From Acanthochromis polyacanthus (taxonomy: Eukaryota > Chordata > Actinopteri > Pomacentridae), in contig NC_067122.1 in assembly GCF_021347895.1 (NCBI RefSeq), forward strand, positions 37,914,215 to 37,978,214: a stretch of DNA of 64,000 bases, in the 5' to 3' direction. The notes under the pieces were generated by a model. The model was not told where the DNA came from, made no database searches, and worked only from the letters and a program-made list of their open reading frames with translations. The position numbers and the translations under genes are program-made. Positions 1 through 10,825 of the stretch are shown here, piece after piece; the stretch's first letter is position 1; every line of letters begins with the position of its first letter.

Positions 1-43
1 AGCTGGCTGATATCTTTGTGGCTGCTCGGAGGAAGGGACAACC

Positions 44-1300
44 ATGGAGCAACAACTCATGGAGAACAGCAAAGGCAAACCAGCCCAACAGTCAACGATG
101 GGTACTGGTAAGCCCCCTATAGAAGAGAACCAACCAGCTAATAGGCCATTCAAATCCACTGGTAAAAAGCCAATCTGCTATCTTTGTGGAATAGAAGGCC
201 ATACTAAACCCATGTGCCCTAAAAATTCAGCCAAAATGACTCTGATGTGCTTTGTACCACGCCATCATGTGGAACCTAAGCTGGAAAAAGATCAGTCTAT
301 TAAAATAATAGACATTGAAATTAATGGGACTACTCTCAAGGCCCTACTTGACTGTGGAAGTGATCAGACTCTGTGGTGAGCGGCACGAAAAACATGACGA
401 CATCGTGTTGGTGCGCACGAAACCGAAACAAAAATTGACGTGACAGTTTCACGAATCCCCGTGAGACCGGGCTGGTTCACAGGGAGTTTGTACCCCCCAG
501 CATAATTAACACCCGAGACACCATACCTGTCTGTTGTGTACATGGAGATGAGAAGGACTGTCCAACAGCAGATATGTACCTAAAAGTAGATGGACAAACT
601 TACCTGTTAAATGTTGCAGTGGGCGATAACTTACCTTTTCCTGTTGTGCTGGGACGAGACCTTCTGGTGCTCTTTGATTTATTGGATTTAGTCCGAAGTC
701 GCAAATGTAATGCCACTGTTACCAGAGCACAGTCAAAAAAATCCATTGATCACTCTGAGACTCTCAGTGCCCTGCCTTTCTACAATGAGGAGCTGGAGTC
801 CACACCTGTGAGGTCTCGGAAAACCCGTAGACAGCGGCGGCAGGAGAAGTTCCAACATACAGTGGTGAAACAACTAACCCACACTGAGCCAGAGCTACCT
901 GTGGGATTTCAAATTCCAGTTAATATCATTGAGATGCAGAAAAGTGATCCATCTTTAGTGTCTCTCTTTCAGAAGGCGAAGGAAAAGAAGCCAGGAGATG
1001 AGCTAGACTTCAACAGAGATGAATATGTTCTGCAAAATGGCCGGCTGTATCACCACAAGGGGTCAGTGTTGCAGCTGGTGGTTCCCCAAGCAGCTAGAGA
1101 TACAATACTCATCCTGGGGCATTGTGTTCCCTGGGCTGGCCACCTGGGAAAGCATAAAACCACATCACGCATCGAACATCATTTTCACTGGCCTGGCTTG
1201 CGCTCAGTTCTGTAGAAGTTGCCCTCAGTGCCAAATAACATCTGCTAAAACTCCCTCCAGAGCTCCACTCCAACCGTTACCCATCATTGGCACCCCATTA
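44..1300 (+). pseudogene. broken gag-pol of gmr1-type gypsy (zinc knuckle, protease, integrase N-terminus)
   Basis: The first open part (44-379) has a CCHC zinc knuckle, CYLCGIEGHTKPMC, the nucleic-acid-binding motif of gag, followed by a retropepsin start. That active-site region reads LLDCGSD, so the usual Asp-Thr-Gly is Asp-Cys-Gly. After a 101-bp insertion the protease continues (about 480-700, with the late motif VVLGRD), then a basic linker, then an integrase zinc domain with His pairs near 1120-1190 and the Cys pair CRSCPQC near 1210-1240. The His and Cys halves are in different frames, so there is a frameshift near 1205-1215. In the reading frame before 44 a plausible gag continuation lies in another frame, a further frameshift. 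The product, if intact, would process and integrate the retroelement; here it cannot be made. Confidence 0.8.
374..474. repeat. 101-bp solo terminal repeat of the CARCCC-ended MITE family, inside the protease
   Basis: These 101 bases match the right-hand inverted end of the elements at 12942-13512 and 20096-20644 (shared pieces include GAGCGGCACGAAAAACATGA and the terminus CGTGAGACCGGGCTG). The left end of the element is missing and no 7-bp target duplication flanks it. The insertion length is 2 modulo 3, which accounts exactly for the frame change between the protease halves at 44-379 and 574 onward. Confidence 0.8.
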
Positions 1301-2935
1301 TACAGTGCCTTTTGAAAGTATTCGGCCCCCTTGAACTTTTCAACCTTTCGCCACATTTCAGGCTTCAAACATAAAGATATTAAATTTTAGTTTTTTGTCA
1401 AGAATCAACAACAAGTGGGACACAATCATGAAGTGGAATGAAATTTATTGGATATTTTAAACTTTTTTAACAAATAAAAAACTGAAAAGTGGGGCGTGCA
1501 ATATTATTCGGCCCCCTTGCATTAATACTTTGTAGCGCCACCTTTTGCTGCAATTACAGCTGCAAGTCACTTGGGGTATGTCTCTATCAGTTTTGCACAT
1601 CCAGAGACTTAAATTCTTGCCCATTCTTCCTTGCAAAACAGCTCGAGCTCAGTGAGTTTGGATGGAGAGCGTTTGTGAACAGCAGTCTTCAGCTCTGCTC
1701 ACAGATTCTCGATTGGATTCAGGTCTGGACTTTGACTTGGCCATTCTAACACCTGGATACGTTTATTTGTGAACCATTCCATTGTAGATTTGGCTTTATG
1801 TTTTGGATCATTGTCCTGTTGGAAGATAAATCTCCATCCCAGTCTCAGGTCTTTTGCAGACTCCAACAGGTTTTCTTCCAGAATGGTCCTGTATTTGGCT
1901 CCATTCATCTTCCCATCAATTTGAACCATCTTCCCTGTCCCTGCTGAAGAAAAGCAGGCCCAAACCATGAGGCTGCCACCACCATGTTTGACAGTGGGGA
2001 TGGTGTGTTCAGGGTGATGAGCTGTGTTGCTTTTACGCCAAACATATCGTTTTGCATTGTGGCCAAAAAGTTCGATTTTGGTTTCATCTGACCAGAGCAC
2101 CTTCTTCCACATGTTTGGTGTGTCTCCCAGGTGGCTTGTGGCAAACTTTAAACAAGACATTTTATGGATATCTTTGAGAAATGGCTTTCTTCTTGCCACT
2201 CTTCCATAAAGGCCAGATTTGTGCAGTGTACGACTGATTGTTGTCCTATGGACAGACTCTCCCACCTCAGCCGTAGATCTCTGCAGTTCATCCAGAGTGA
2301 TCATGGGCCTCTTGGCTGCATCTCTGATCAGTCTTCTCCTTGTTCGAGGTGAAAGTTTAGAGGGACGGCCGGGTCTTGGTAGATTTGCAGTGGTCTGATG
2401 CTCCTTCCATTTCAATATGATTGCTTGCACAGTGCTCCTTGAGATGTTTAAAGCTTGGGAAATCTTTTTGTATCCAAATCCGGCTTTAAACTTCTCCACA
2501 ACAGTATCTGGGACCTGCCTGGTGTGTTCCTTGGTCTTCATGATGCTCTCTGCACTTTAAACAGAACCCTGAGACTATCACAGAGCAGGTGCATTTATAC
2601 GGAGACTTGATTACACACAGGTGGATTCTATTTATCATCATCAGTCATTTAGGACAACATTGGATCATTCAGAGATCCTCACTGAACTTCTGGAGTGAGT
2701 TTGCTGCACTGAAAGTAAAGGGGCCGAATAATATTGCACACCCCACTTTTCAGTTTTTTATTTGTTAAAAAAAGTATAAAATATCCAATAAATTTCATTC
2801 CACTTCACGATTGTGTCCCAATTGTTGTTGATTCTTGACAAAAAATTAAAATTTTATATTTTTATGTTTGAAGCCTGAAATGTGGCGAAAGGTTGAAAAG
2901 TTCAAGGGGGCCGAATACTTTCACAAGACACTGTA
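1301..2935 (-). mobile_element. Tc1-like DNA transposon, full length, decayed
   Basis: A 1.6-kb element bounded by TA, with inverted ends of roughly 200 bases. The outer sequence TACAGTG...AAGTATTCGGCCCCCTTG is mirrored at 2900-2935, and a second copy of the GGGGCCGAATAATATTGCA motif lies inside each end (1495-1515 and 2720-2740), giving the inverted-repeat/direct-repeat layout known from fish Tc1 elements. It carries one transposase frame on the minus strand. It separates the gmr1 fragment from the tail of another Tc1 family. Confidence 0.9.
1522..2541 (-). pseudogene. Tc1-like transposase, 339 codons with three nonsense mutations
   Basis: The frame starts at the ATG at 2541 and reaches a natural stop at 1522-1524, which gives the usual Tc1 length of about 340 residues. 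The N-terminal third is the paired-like helix-turn-helix DNA-binding region (GFGYKKISQALNISRSTVQ is the second helix region). The catalytic domain shows the DDE triad: WSDETKIELFG, FQQDNDPKHKAK and SPDLNPIEN. The first stop (TGA at 1699-1701, where Trp is expected) falls just after the third catalytic residue, and two more in-frame stops follow in the last 60 codons. The enzyme would cut and paste the element at TA sites; this copy lacks its C-terminus and is almost certainly inactive. Confidence 0.9.
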
Positions 2936-2945
2936 TATTATACAC

Positions 2946-3145
2946 TTCTGACCGTGTGATATTTCAGTTTTTCTTTTTTAATAAATTTGCAAAAATTTCT
3001 ACATTTCTGTTTTTTTCTGTCAAGATGGGGTGCTGAGTGTACATTAATGAGAAATAAAATGAACTTTTTTGATTTTGGCAAATGGCTGCAAGACACAGAG
3101 AATGAAAAATTTCAAGGGGTCTGAATACTTTCCGTACCCACTGTA
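2946..3145 (+). repeat. 3' end of a second Tc1-like family (Tc1-B)
   Basis: About 200 bases nearly identical to 38440-38637, where they follow the C-terminus of a Tc1-like transposase. They end in GTCTGAATACTTTCCGTACC plus CACTGTA, a typical Tc1 terminus next to TA. No coding part remains. It abuts the element at 1301-2935. Confidence 0.75.
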
Positions 3146-4159
3146 CATGTTGATGGTGTCCTTCTTACACCCAAATCTGGGTTTGAGCAAACACAACAGA
3201 TTAAAGTTTCATTACGGCTTCCAGGGCAGGACAACAAGAACAGAGTGTCTTGTTCTCTGTGGCTCACTCAGTGGGGAGAAAGTGAGGAAGATAGAAACGT
3301 GGTGGAAGAATGTAGGGATGATGATGGTATGAAAGAAATACAAAGAATAAAGCCTTTAAGAGACCGAATGGTAGAAGACAGGTTAAGCGATAGATAATCA
3401 TTGTTAAGAGGATTGGTGGAGGAGCAGGAGTGAAGGAGAGAAAGAAAATAAGCGGATACAGAGGTGCATAGGTAGACGTAATTATCACATTGGAGACAGG
3501 AGGAGTTGAGATTTGTCGAGGCCAGCTGCTTGCTGATCTGTCTCATTTACTTTGTCACTTTTGACTTCTCCACTAGTCTCCATTTTACAGTTTGTCCTCT
3601 CTCTCTCTCCTTCTCTACTGGTATCTGTTTTTCTTATTTCTCTCAGCTCAGCAGACACCAATCTGTGTGTCTAATACAGACATAATTAGTTTGGAGAAGG
3701 AGGAAGAGAAGAAAGAAAAGATCAGGAAGGAAAGAAGAGAAAAAGTTGAAAATGAGAGGAATGAATATCAGAAAAGAGTTAGAAGAAAGACAGAAAGTGG
3801 AGATCACATTTTTCCTGACTTTAATTGGAGGGAAATTCATCACTCTGTGACTAAAGTTTGTTTCCAGAAGTGGAACAACAAAATGGAAATTGAACACTTT
3901 TGACAGACTTTTTTTTCTATAAAGTAAATTCATTAGATTTTCTTTTTTTTAAAAATTCTTTATAGTCAACTTTTTTTTCTCAAGAGCCCAACAGCAAGAT
4001 ATCATGCTTTCGAGGCAACATCCGCTGGGCAAAGATTGAATGACGTGTATTATGTCAAACAGTAAGATGAAGCTAAGAGTAAAATTGACGTGTCAAATGT
4101 GTGTTGTGTTTTCCTTGCTTTCCCACCCCTCCCTCTTCTCCCATCCCTCCCCCTTGCCC
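3146..4159. other. unassigned sequence
   Basis: No gene recognised. The plus strand is purine-rich over 3280-3480 and 3690-3790, which keeps several meaningless frames open. A 103-codon frame at 3592-3903 begins with a hydrophobic stretch and continues Lys/Glu-rich; it resembles nothing I know and is treated as chance. Confidence 0.4.
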
Positions 4160-4386
4160 TCCTCTGTCCTTCTCAACCCGCCCGGCCAGTAGGCAGATGG
4201 GTCCCCCCTATATAGAGCCGGGTTCTGCTCGAGGTTTCTTCCCTGTTAAAAGGGTGTTTTCCTTGCCACTGTTGCCTTTGGGCTTGCTCTGGGGGTCAGG
4301 CATATGGGTTCTGTAAAGCGTCTTGAGACAATTTGACTGTAATTGACGCTATATAAATAAAATTGAATTGAATTGAATTGAATTGA
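4160..4386 (+). repeat. non-LTR retroposon 3' tail with (ATTGA)n end, copy 1
   Basis: Closely matches 10608-10825. Both contain CCTGTTAAAAGGGTGTTTTC, the run TTCTGTAAAGCGTCTT and a tail of GAATTGAATTGAATTG repeats. The GTAAAGCG...CTATATAAATAAA ending is typical of LINE 3' ends in teleosts. No protein-coding part is visible, so it is either a 5'-truncated LINE or a SINE that borrowed a LINE tail. Confidence 0.7.
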
Positions 4387-4564
4387 CATTTAGTTGGCAG
4401 CACTGAGTGAGATTGTTACCCTACCAATTACAACTCAGCAAACTCTGACAATTTGTGGTGGACGATGTTGTAAATCCAATATAAGAAAGAGTAAAAACTG
4501 CAATTGAAAACAGGACCATGATCAAATGTCCATAGCAAAGTAATATCAGTATGCAAAACACCTC

Positions 4565-4866
4565 AAGCACCATTGCCTTGTATGTTGAAGATCCCTGGTT
4601 TGCATCCCGGTCTTGGATCTTTCCGCATGGAGTTTGTTCTCCCTGTGCATGCGTGGGTTTTCTCTGGTTCTCCAGCTTCCTCCCACAGTCCAAAAACGAG
4701 CTGAGGTTAATTGGTGATTTTAAATTGTCTGTAGGTGTGAACATGAGTGTGCTTGTTTGTCTCGATGTGATAGACTGGTGACCTGTCCAGGGTGTCCCCT
4801 GCCTTCACCCTAAATCAGTTGGGATAGACTCCAGTCCCCCCACGACCCCAATGAGGATTATGAAGG
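4565..4866 (+). repeat. tRNA-headed SINE-like repeat, copy 1, truncated at both ends
   Basis: Matches the body shared by the copies at 8435, 15599, 18453, 35793 and 37779: a B-box-like segment near the start, GCATGGAGTTTG, CTCCCACAGTCCAAAA, GACCTGTCCAGGGTGTCCCC. The tRNA-like head and the ATGG tail are missing and no clear target duplication is seen, so this is an old copy. Confidence 0.75.
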
Positions 4867-7800
4867 TGCAATACAATAACATTACAAGAGAGATAAAACT
4901 ACAGGAAAAATACTTGAACTGAACAAAGGTACCAATAACTCAACGAGGACCTCTAATGGTGGGAGGCTAAATAACAGGTATGCTGTGCAAGAAAACCAGA
5001 GAAAAACCGTCATTAACCCAAACATTGTAACACAGTGGTAGGAAAGACTAAATCAGTTAGGAGGTGGTATATGGCTGGAGCAGTGGCAGAGATGACCAGG
5101 AGCTGCAGAGATGAGTGGAGGAATGGCATTCCGGTGTGTGACTGGAGCTGAGACGGAGACGAGCTGTTGCTGCAGAGGTGAGCGGCAGAAAGACGTACCA
5201 GACGTAATCCAGAATAGATGGATGGCAGTGAATGGAGCTGAACCACAGGCAGGCAGGATCCGAACTGGGAAACAGAAAAAAGGGGTTAGTACGACAGTAG
5301 GCTGAGGAGCTGGACAAAGAACCAGGAGCGAAAACACTGAGTTGTACAACACTTTGGTGATGAGTGATGGCAATGCCCAGCTTATATGGTAGAGAAGGTG
5401 GTAGTTGTTGATTGTTCCCACCTGCCTGTGATTACCAATGAGCAGCACCTGCTTACAGTGCCACACACCAAGCTCACGCCCACCTGGAAAGAGAGACAGG
5501 GAAGAGAAGCTGTCACTACGTGGCATTAGATGCAGATGCCATAACATATACTTTGTTACCAAGGAAGTGATGCAGGCCGTAGTTTTAATTTAGCTCACTT
5601 TTAAAGCTGGAGTATGCAATGGAATCCACAAGTATTCAAAAGCAATCAATAAATGAAGTACTCTGATAGTAAAAAGAAAAAAGTTTGTTATATAGCCTGT
5701 GAAAAGCTTGTTGGATCAGTGCGTTCGGTCAACATAAAATGATTGGGTGGCCGATGTATCTGTGTAATTACATACCTTCTGTCTGGACACTCTGGACACT
5801 GGAATGATGACAAAATGCACTAACATTTCCCAGCGCTACCTAAACCTACGATTCTCATTCTGGACAGTCCTTCCTTTTGTGCATTTTTGTGTCTTTCAGT
5901 GTTTTTTGTAGTCTCCACCCTCTTTGATTAAGTTGTGCTTCTCTACGTGTATATCAGCCACTTGACTGCATTGATTTGAAGTTGAAACAAGTGTCTCTTT
6001 TATCGATATTAGCTTTGAATTGATCATTTTGCAAATGCTGTATTGTAGCCTACTTGTGTGTTTTTGGATAACAGTTCGCTCACTCTGTGTAGTGGGTTAG
6101 TTCTCTTGCAGTACTCAGTAAACTGGATTTTAAAAGCAACTGCTATCTCTTTCTGGTTTCTACAATCCTGAATACTCTAGCTTTAATGTAGACAACAGTG
6201 TACAGAGTTCTACAGTTGCCAAGGAAAAATGCAAGTGTCCTTAGTGTACATTTGCAGTTGGTTTTTGTGACTTAATGGTGATTAAATGTGTGCTCATTTG
6301 GGTTTATTTTGAGTCTTTCTTATTAGCCAATGTCCACTGTTGTACATTACAGTCACTGTTTCACATTTAAATTCTTTAAAGCATCCCCAACCTTCTTTTA
6401 AATCTAGATGTAACGTAGAATGTTCAATGTTTGGGTCTTCAAAAACACTGGCAATGCTTTATTATTGCATGCACCTATAATAAAAGGCAATGTCTATATC
6501 CAGGATTATCTTCAGTACAACAACAGTAACTATCATTACTGGTGCAGGAGTGTGTCAGTTTTTTTCTTTACTCTTTGAAAGTGGAACATTCCAGCTAAAA
6601 TCAGGCATTTGGTTGTTTTGGGAAATTTAAATACTTGAATGAGGCTGGGGAAAACCGTGGAAAATGTGAGATGGCATGTATCACCCAGTCTTCAGTGTCA
6701 CAGTTTTGCACCTTCTGGTGAGGCTGCTCGCCCAGTCATTAACCCTGACCTCGTTTCAACTGCCAGTGCCAGAGAGCATAATCTGTGTGGCAGCTTCCCT
6801 CCAAAGCATGCTTTCAAATGCAAAATAGGTGCACTGGAACATTCACCAGAGACGAGACTGCTAAGGAACAGAAAGCCAAGCCGACTGAGGTAAAAGACTC
6901 AAGGAGGAGCAGATAAACATTGTGTTCACAATAAATTTATGTAAAACACCAATACAGATGTAGTAGGGAGCAGCAATCTGCAACATGACCAATTTTTGTG
7001 CACTTTTTTTTGCCAACTTTTTTTTTCTCCCAGGGAGAAACTGATGATCTTGTGCGGGAAGTGCAACCTCGCCAAGAGCAAAGACGTTGCCCTACAAACA
7101 AGCCACCAAGGCCAAAGGAGGTTAAATTAGCTTGGAAGGAGGCAACCAGTTTAGTGAATAGCCAGCTCTGGTTTTTCGAGAATAGTGGTCCAATTCAGAC
7201 AGAGAAGAAGTGATGTGAGAAGAAGAGCCAAACAGAAGCTGGAAATAAACTGAAGAGAGTTTGGTGACAGAAGAACCATCCCACAGCCAGAACAAAACTG
7301 AAGAAGATGCAGCTGCATCTACTATCGCATCACAGATATAGAACGCTTTGGAAGAATAGGAGTGGCATTTCTGGTGAAAAATTGCAATATTATAAAATTA
7401 AAACCTGTATCTGACTACCAAATGTACTGAAAAATACCAGGTGCCCAGAGCAAGAAAACTCCTTGCTGTTCTGCAAAGATTGAAGCTAAAGAGAGGAGTC
7501 GAGGTCTAAGAAAATAACAGCAATTAATCCTTCTTCGACTTTCAGCGCAGTGGTTTCAGCATCACAAAAGGAAATGATTTGCATAGGGGGAAAAAAATGA
7601 ATAGTGGGCGTTTGATGTCTTTAAGAGGGAGCAAGATCAGGACAAGTCACCATCACTCAAAACGTAAGGCAGATGGCAGAAGCAGAATACTGTATAAATC
7701 AACACACGGACAGATTAAGGTGATTGAATACGGTGTCCCAAAATGCCAGTTTGTCAGTCGTTCTAGAGGTTTTTGATCAACCAGCCACAGTCATGTGATG

Positions 7801-8434
7801 CCAGATGAACCTACACCTGTACACCCAGGTTACCCTAGAAGTGGATGGTAAAGTTTGAGCATTTACAAGAAAATGTCAATGCAAACCTTTTTGTTGTTGT
7901 TGTTGAGTGAAAAACAGCTGCTGTGCCACAACATCCCTTTGACTCAGCACATCTTTCATTAGTCCACATCTTAAATCTTTGGCATTTTTGCATTTATATA
8001 CACTTAGGCTCCAAATTTCTGACACCAATGTCATTTTAACGTGCACACTGGACAAACTAGTCTTCATGGATGCCAACCAAGTGGGACTTCACTTCTCAAA
8101 GACGGACACACAAAACCTCACCTAGAATTTACAATTACTCACCAACCTTAAAGAGATCATCACAATATCCCAGTGGAACAAGATTCCACATGCTAGCAAT
8201 TATAAGAACCATTTCATTATTCTGACAGCAAATAAAGAGTTCGCTACTGAATATTATTAGGAGCATGAATACTTCTGGAAGCAGCATTTTATATAAAAAT
8301 GTAACAAAAAAATATGATTAACATCTCTAGCTCACTGTCATACCATCTTTTGTCACCTACTTCATCTTGCAGACAAAATTAACTTAATGGTCAAAGAAAA
8401 GTTTAGTATATATCTAATATATATGTAAATTTGG
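4867..8434. other. unassigned sequence; possible LTR remnant at 5010-5560
   Basis: No gene is supported. On the minus strand 5010-5560 has an LTR-like layout: CACCTG-rich start, a TATA-like CATATAAGC near 5385, then a C/T-rich stretch, as in the better candidate at 14625-15495; I could not find its ends. A frame at 6998-7213 follows a splice-acceptor-like run (CTCCCAG at 7027-7033) but nothing identifies it. The rest is A/T-rich intergenic-looking DNA. Confidence 0.4.
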
Positions 8435-8772
8435 ATCTTGCCTTGCAGCAAGAAGATCCCTGGTTCAAGTCCCGGCCTGAGCCCGGGATCTTTCTGCATG
8501 GAGTTTGCATGTTCTCCCTGTGCATGTGTGGGTTTTCTCCGGGTACTCCGGCTTCCTCCCACAGTCCAAAATTATGCTGAAGTTAATTGGTTACTCTAAA
8601 TTGCCCGTAGGTGTGAATGTGAGTGTGAATGTTTGTCTGTATATGTAGCCCTGTGACAGACTGGCGACCTGTCCAGGGTGTCCCCTGTCTTCGCCCGAGT
8701 CAGCTGGGATAGGCTCCAGCACCCCCAAGACCCTAGTGAGGATAGAGCGATGTATAGAGAATGGATGGATGG
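8435..8772 (+). repeat. tRNA-headed SINE-like repeat, copy 2
   Basis: Sense-strand copy starting within the tRNA-like region (TTGCAGCAAGAAGATCCCTG, then GGTTCAAGTCCCGG resembling a B box) and ending in ATGGATGGATGG. It is flanked by a perfect 12-bp direct repeat ATGTAAATTTGG (8423-8434 and 8773-8784). Variable-length target duplications and truncation of the head point to LINE-driven retroposition. Confidence 0.85.
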
Positions 8773-8827
8773 ATGTAAATTTGGTGATATTTTTTGGCAA
8801 CCTGCATTTGCTGCAATTGAAGATTCA

Positions 8828-10086
8828 TACACACGTGGACAAAATTGTTGGTACCCCTCAGTTAAAGAAGGAAAACCCCACAATTCTCACTGAAATCACT
8901 TGAAACTCACAAAAGTAACAATAAATAAAAATTTATTGAAAATTAAATAATCAAAAACAGCCATCACTTTTGAATTGTTGATTAACATAATTATTTAAAA
9001 AAACAAACTAATGAAACAGGCCTGGACAAAAATGATGGTACCTCTATAAAAGATTGAAAACTATTTGACCAGAGTGACATGATTAACTCAGGTGTGTCAT
9101 TTAATTGACATCACAGGTGTTTCCAAACTCATAATCAGTCAGTCTGCCTATTTAAAGGGAGACAAGTAGTCACCCTGCTGTTGGGTGAAAAGGTGTGTAC
9201 CACACTGAACATGGACAACAGAAAGCGAAGCAGAGAATTGTCCCAGGACATCCGAAAAAAAATTACAGACAAACATCTTAAAGGTAAAGGCTATAAGACC
9301 ATCTCTAAACAGCTTGAAGTTCCTGTGACAACAGTGACTCATATTATTCAGAAGTTCAAGACTCATGGGACAGTAGCCAACCTCCCTGGACGTGGCCGCA
9401 AGAGGAAAATTGATGACAAATTGAAGAGACGGATCGTTGGAATTGTATCCAAAGAGCCCAGAGCAACCTCCAAAGAAATTAAAGGTGAACTCCAAGGCCA
9501 AGGTACATCAGTGTCAGATCGCACCATTCGTCGTTGTTTGAGCCAAAGTGGACTTCATGGGAGACGACCAAGGAGGACACCACTGCTGAAAAAAACTCAT
9601 AAAAAATGGCTGAGAGAAAAGCGTTGGACTATTCTAAAGTGGCCTTCTATGAGCCCAGATCTGAATCCCATTGAACATATGTGGAAGGAGCTGAAACATG
9701 CCATTTGGAGAAGACACCCATCAAACCTGAGACAACTGGAGCTGTTTGCTCATGAGGAGTGGGCCAAAATACCTGTTGACAGCTGCAGAACGCTCATTGA
9801 CAAATACAGAAATCGTTTAATTGCAGTGATTGCCTCAAAAGGTTGTGCAACAAAATATTAAGTTATGGGTACCATCATTTTTGTCCAGCCCTATTTCATT
9901 AGTTTGTTTTTTTAAATAATTATGTTAATCAACAATTCAAAAGTGATGGCTGATTTTGATTATTTAATTTTCAATAAATTTTAATTTATTGTTACTTTTG
10001 TGAGTTTCAAGTGATTTCAGTGAGAATTGTGGGTTTTTCCTTCTTTAACTGAGGGGTACCAACAATTTTGTCCATATATACGTGTA
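8828..10086 (+). mobile_element. Tc1-like DNA transposon, internally deleted (Tc1-C)
   Basis: About 1.26 kb with inverted ends of roughly 205 bases that look almost identical by eye (8837-9042 against 9868-10070). Each end holds two copies of a binding-site-like motif: outer GGACAAAATTGTTGGTACC and inner GGACAAAAATGATGGTACC, the inverted/direct repeat layout. The outermost bases (TACACACGTGG... and ...TATACGTGTA) have diverged. The body is shorter than the 1.6 kb of a full Tc1 because the middle of the transposase gene is gone. Confidence 0.9.
9211..9861 (+). CDS. internally deleted Tc1-like transposase, DNA-binding half plus C-terminal tail
   Basis: I place the start at the ATG at 9211 (MDNRKRSRELSQDIRKK); the frame is open further upstream but only with a TTG. 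The 216-residue product keeps the complete paired-like N-terminus, with two helix-turn-helix units (GYKTISKQLEVPVTTVTHII and the KEIKGELQGQG...SDRTIRRCLSQSG region) joined by a basic GRGRKRK linker. After RRTPLLKKTHKKWLREKRW the frame jumps in phase to KWPSMSPDLNPIEHMW and ends in KGCATKY. About 120 residues, with the first two catalytic Asp, are missing, so it cannot cut DNA. Because the deletion is in frame and no stop has been gained, the product could still bind Tc1-C ends and compete with active transposase; that role is inference. Confidence 0.8.
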   Translation: MDNRKRSRELSQDIRKKITDKHLKGKGYKTISKQLEVPVTTVTHIIQKFKTHGTVANLPGRGRKRKIDDKLKRRIVGIVSKEPRATSKEIKGELQGQGTSVSDRTIRRCLSQSGLHGRRPRRTPLLKKTHKKWLREKRWTILKWPSMSPDLNPIEHMWKELKHAIWRRHPSNLRQLELFAHEEWAKIPVDSCRTLIDKYRNRLIAVIASKGCATKY

Positions 10087-10139
10087 TATATACTAGATAG
10101 GTGATGAATTAGATCTACATAAAGTGTCATACACACAGG

Positions 10140-10585
10140 GTTATTTTCTTCAGCCAAAGCAGGTTCAGTGCTCTTCAGCTGAGTCTCCAAGTGTCTAGAA
10201 ATCTTCTGGAATTATGAACACCATTTTTTCCCAAAGATATTCCTTGATCTGGTGTTTTGATGATGGTGTTGGAGAGTGTTGCCTACCACAAAATGTGTTC
10301 AGCTGGGTTGAGGTCTGGCGTCTGTGACGGTCACAGCATATGAATTTCATACTCATCATCATACTCATCGTCCTATGAAAGGAGGTGGTGTCATCCTGGA
10401 AGAGACCACTCAAATCAGCACAGAAATGTTTCATTAGAATAAAGGTGATCACTCAGACCTACTTTGTATTGATTTGCGTTTACACTTCCCCCCAAGAGAA
10501 CGAGTGGACCCAAACCAAGCCAGTAAAATCTTTCTCACAGCTTAACAGGGCCACCAGATCCCCTCACTGTGGGGTTCATGTTTTT
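10140..10585 (-). pseudogene. Tc1-like transposase remnant, heavily decayed
   Basis: On the minus strand short blocks read like the Tc1 catalytic core in several frames: GLFQDDTTS resembles the second-Asp motif, and a block near 10300-10330 resembles the region before the third acidic residue. On the plus strand the phrases TCATCCTGGAAGAGACCACT and AAGTGGACCCAAACC-like text are typical of a common fish Tc1 family read in reverse. No inverted ends were found. Non-functional. Confidence 0.6.
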
Positions 10586-10607
10586 CCTTTCATTTGTCTG
10601 TGCTTTA

Positions 10608-10825
10608 ATTGTCCCTCTCAACCCGCCGACCAGCAGGCAGATGGGTCCCCCCCGATATAAAGAGCGGGGTTCTGCTGGGGGTTTTTTCCCTGTTAAAAGG
10701 GTGTTTTCCTTGCCACTGTTGCCTTAGGGCTCGCTCTGGCGGTCAGGCATGTGGGTTCTGTAAAGCGTCTTAAGATAATTTGACTGTAATTGGTGCTATA
10801 TGAGTAAAACTGAATTGAATTGAAT
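10608..10825 (+). repeat. non-LTR retroposon 3' tail with (ATTGA)n end, copy 2
   Basis: Same family and strand as 4160-4386. The two copies share the segment from CTCAACCCGCC through TTCTGTAAAGCGTCTT to the GAATTGAATTGAATT tail. No coding sequence. Confidence 0.7.

Larger units (their letters stand above)
1..1300 (+). mobile_element. gypsy LTR retrotransposon fragment, gmr1-type domain order
   Basis: This is a partial gypsy-class element that enters from beyond the left edge of the window and is cut off by the Tc1 element starting at 1301. The order read along the plus strand is gag tail with zinc knuckle, aspartic protease, then directly an integrase zinc-binding (HHCC) domain with no reverse transcriptase between them. 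Integrase ahead of reverse transcriptase is the known hallmark of the gmr1 clade of fish gypsy elements, so the order is probably native rather than a deletion. Reverse transcriptase, RNase H and both LTRs are missing. Reading-frame changes near the gag end, around 374-474 and near 1215 show it is dead. Confidence 0.8.

Noticed and set aside
3592..3903. 103-codon frame with a hydrophobic start followed by a Lys/Glu-rich stretch
   Set aside because: Lies in purine-rich sequence where several frames are open by composition; no family motif, no splice or promoter context.
5053..5562. 169-codon minus-strand frame
   Set aside because: Low-complexity Ser/Pro/Leu-rich translation in LTR-like sequence; no domain recognised.
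6998..7213. Possible exon after a polypyrimidine tract and CAG
   Set aside because: Only an acceptor-like sequence supports it; the peptide matches nothing I know and no partner exons were found.
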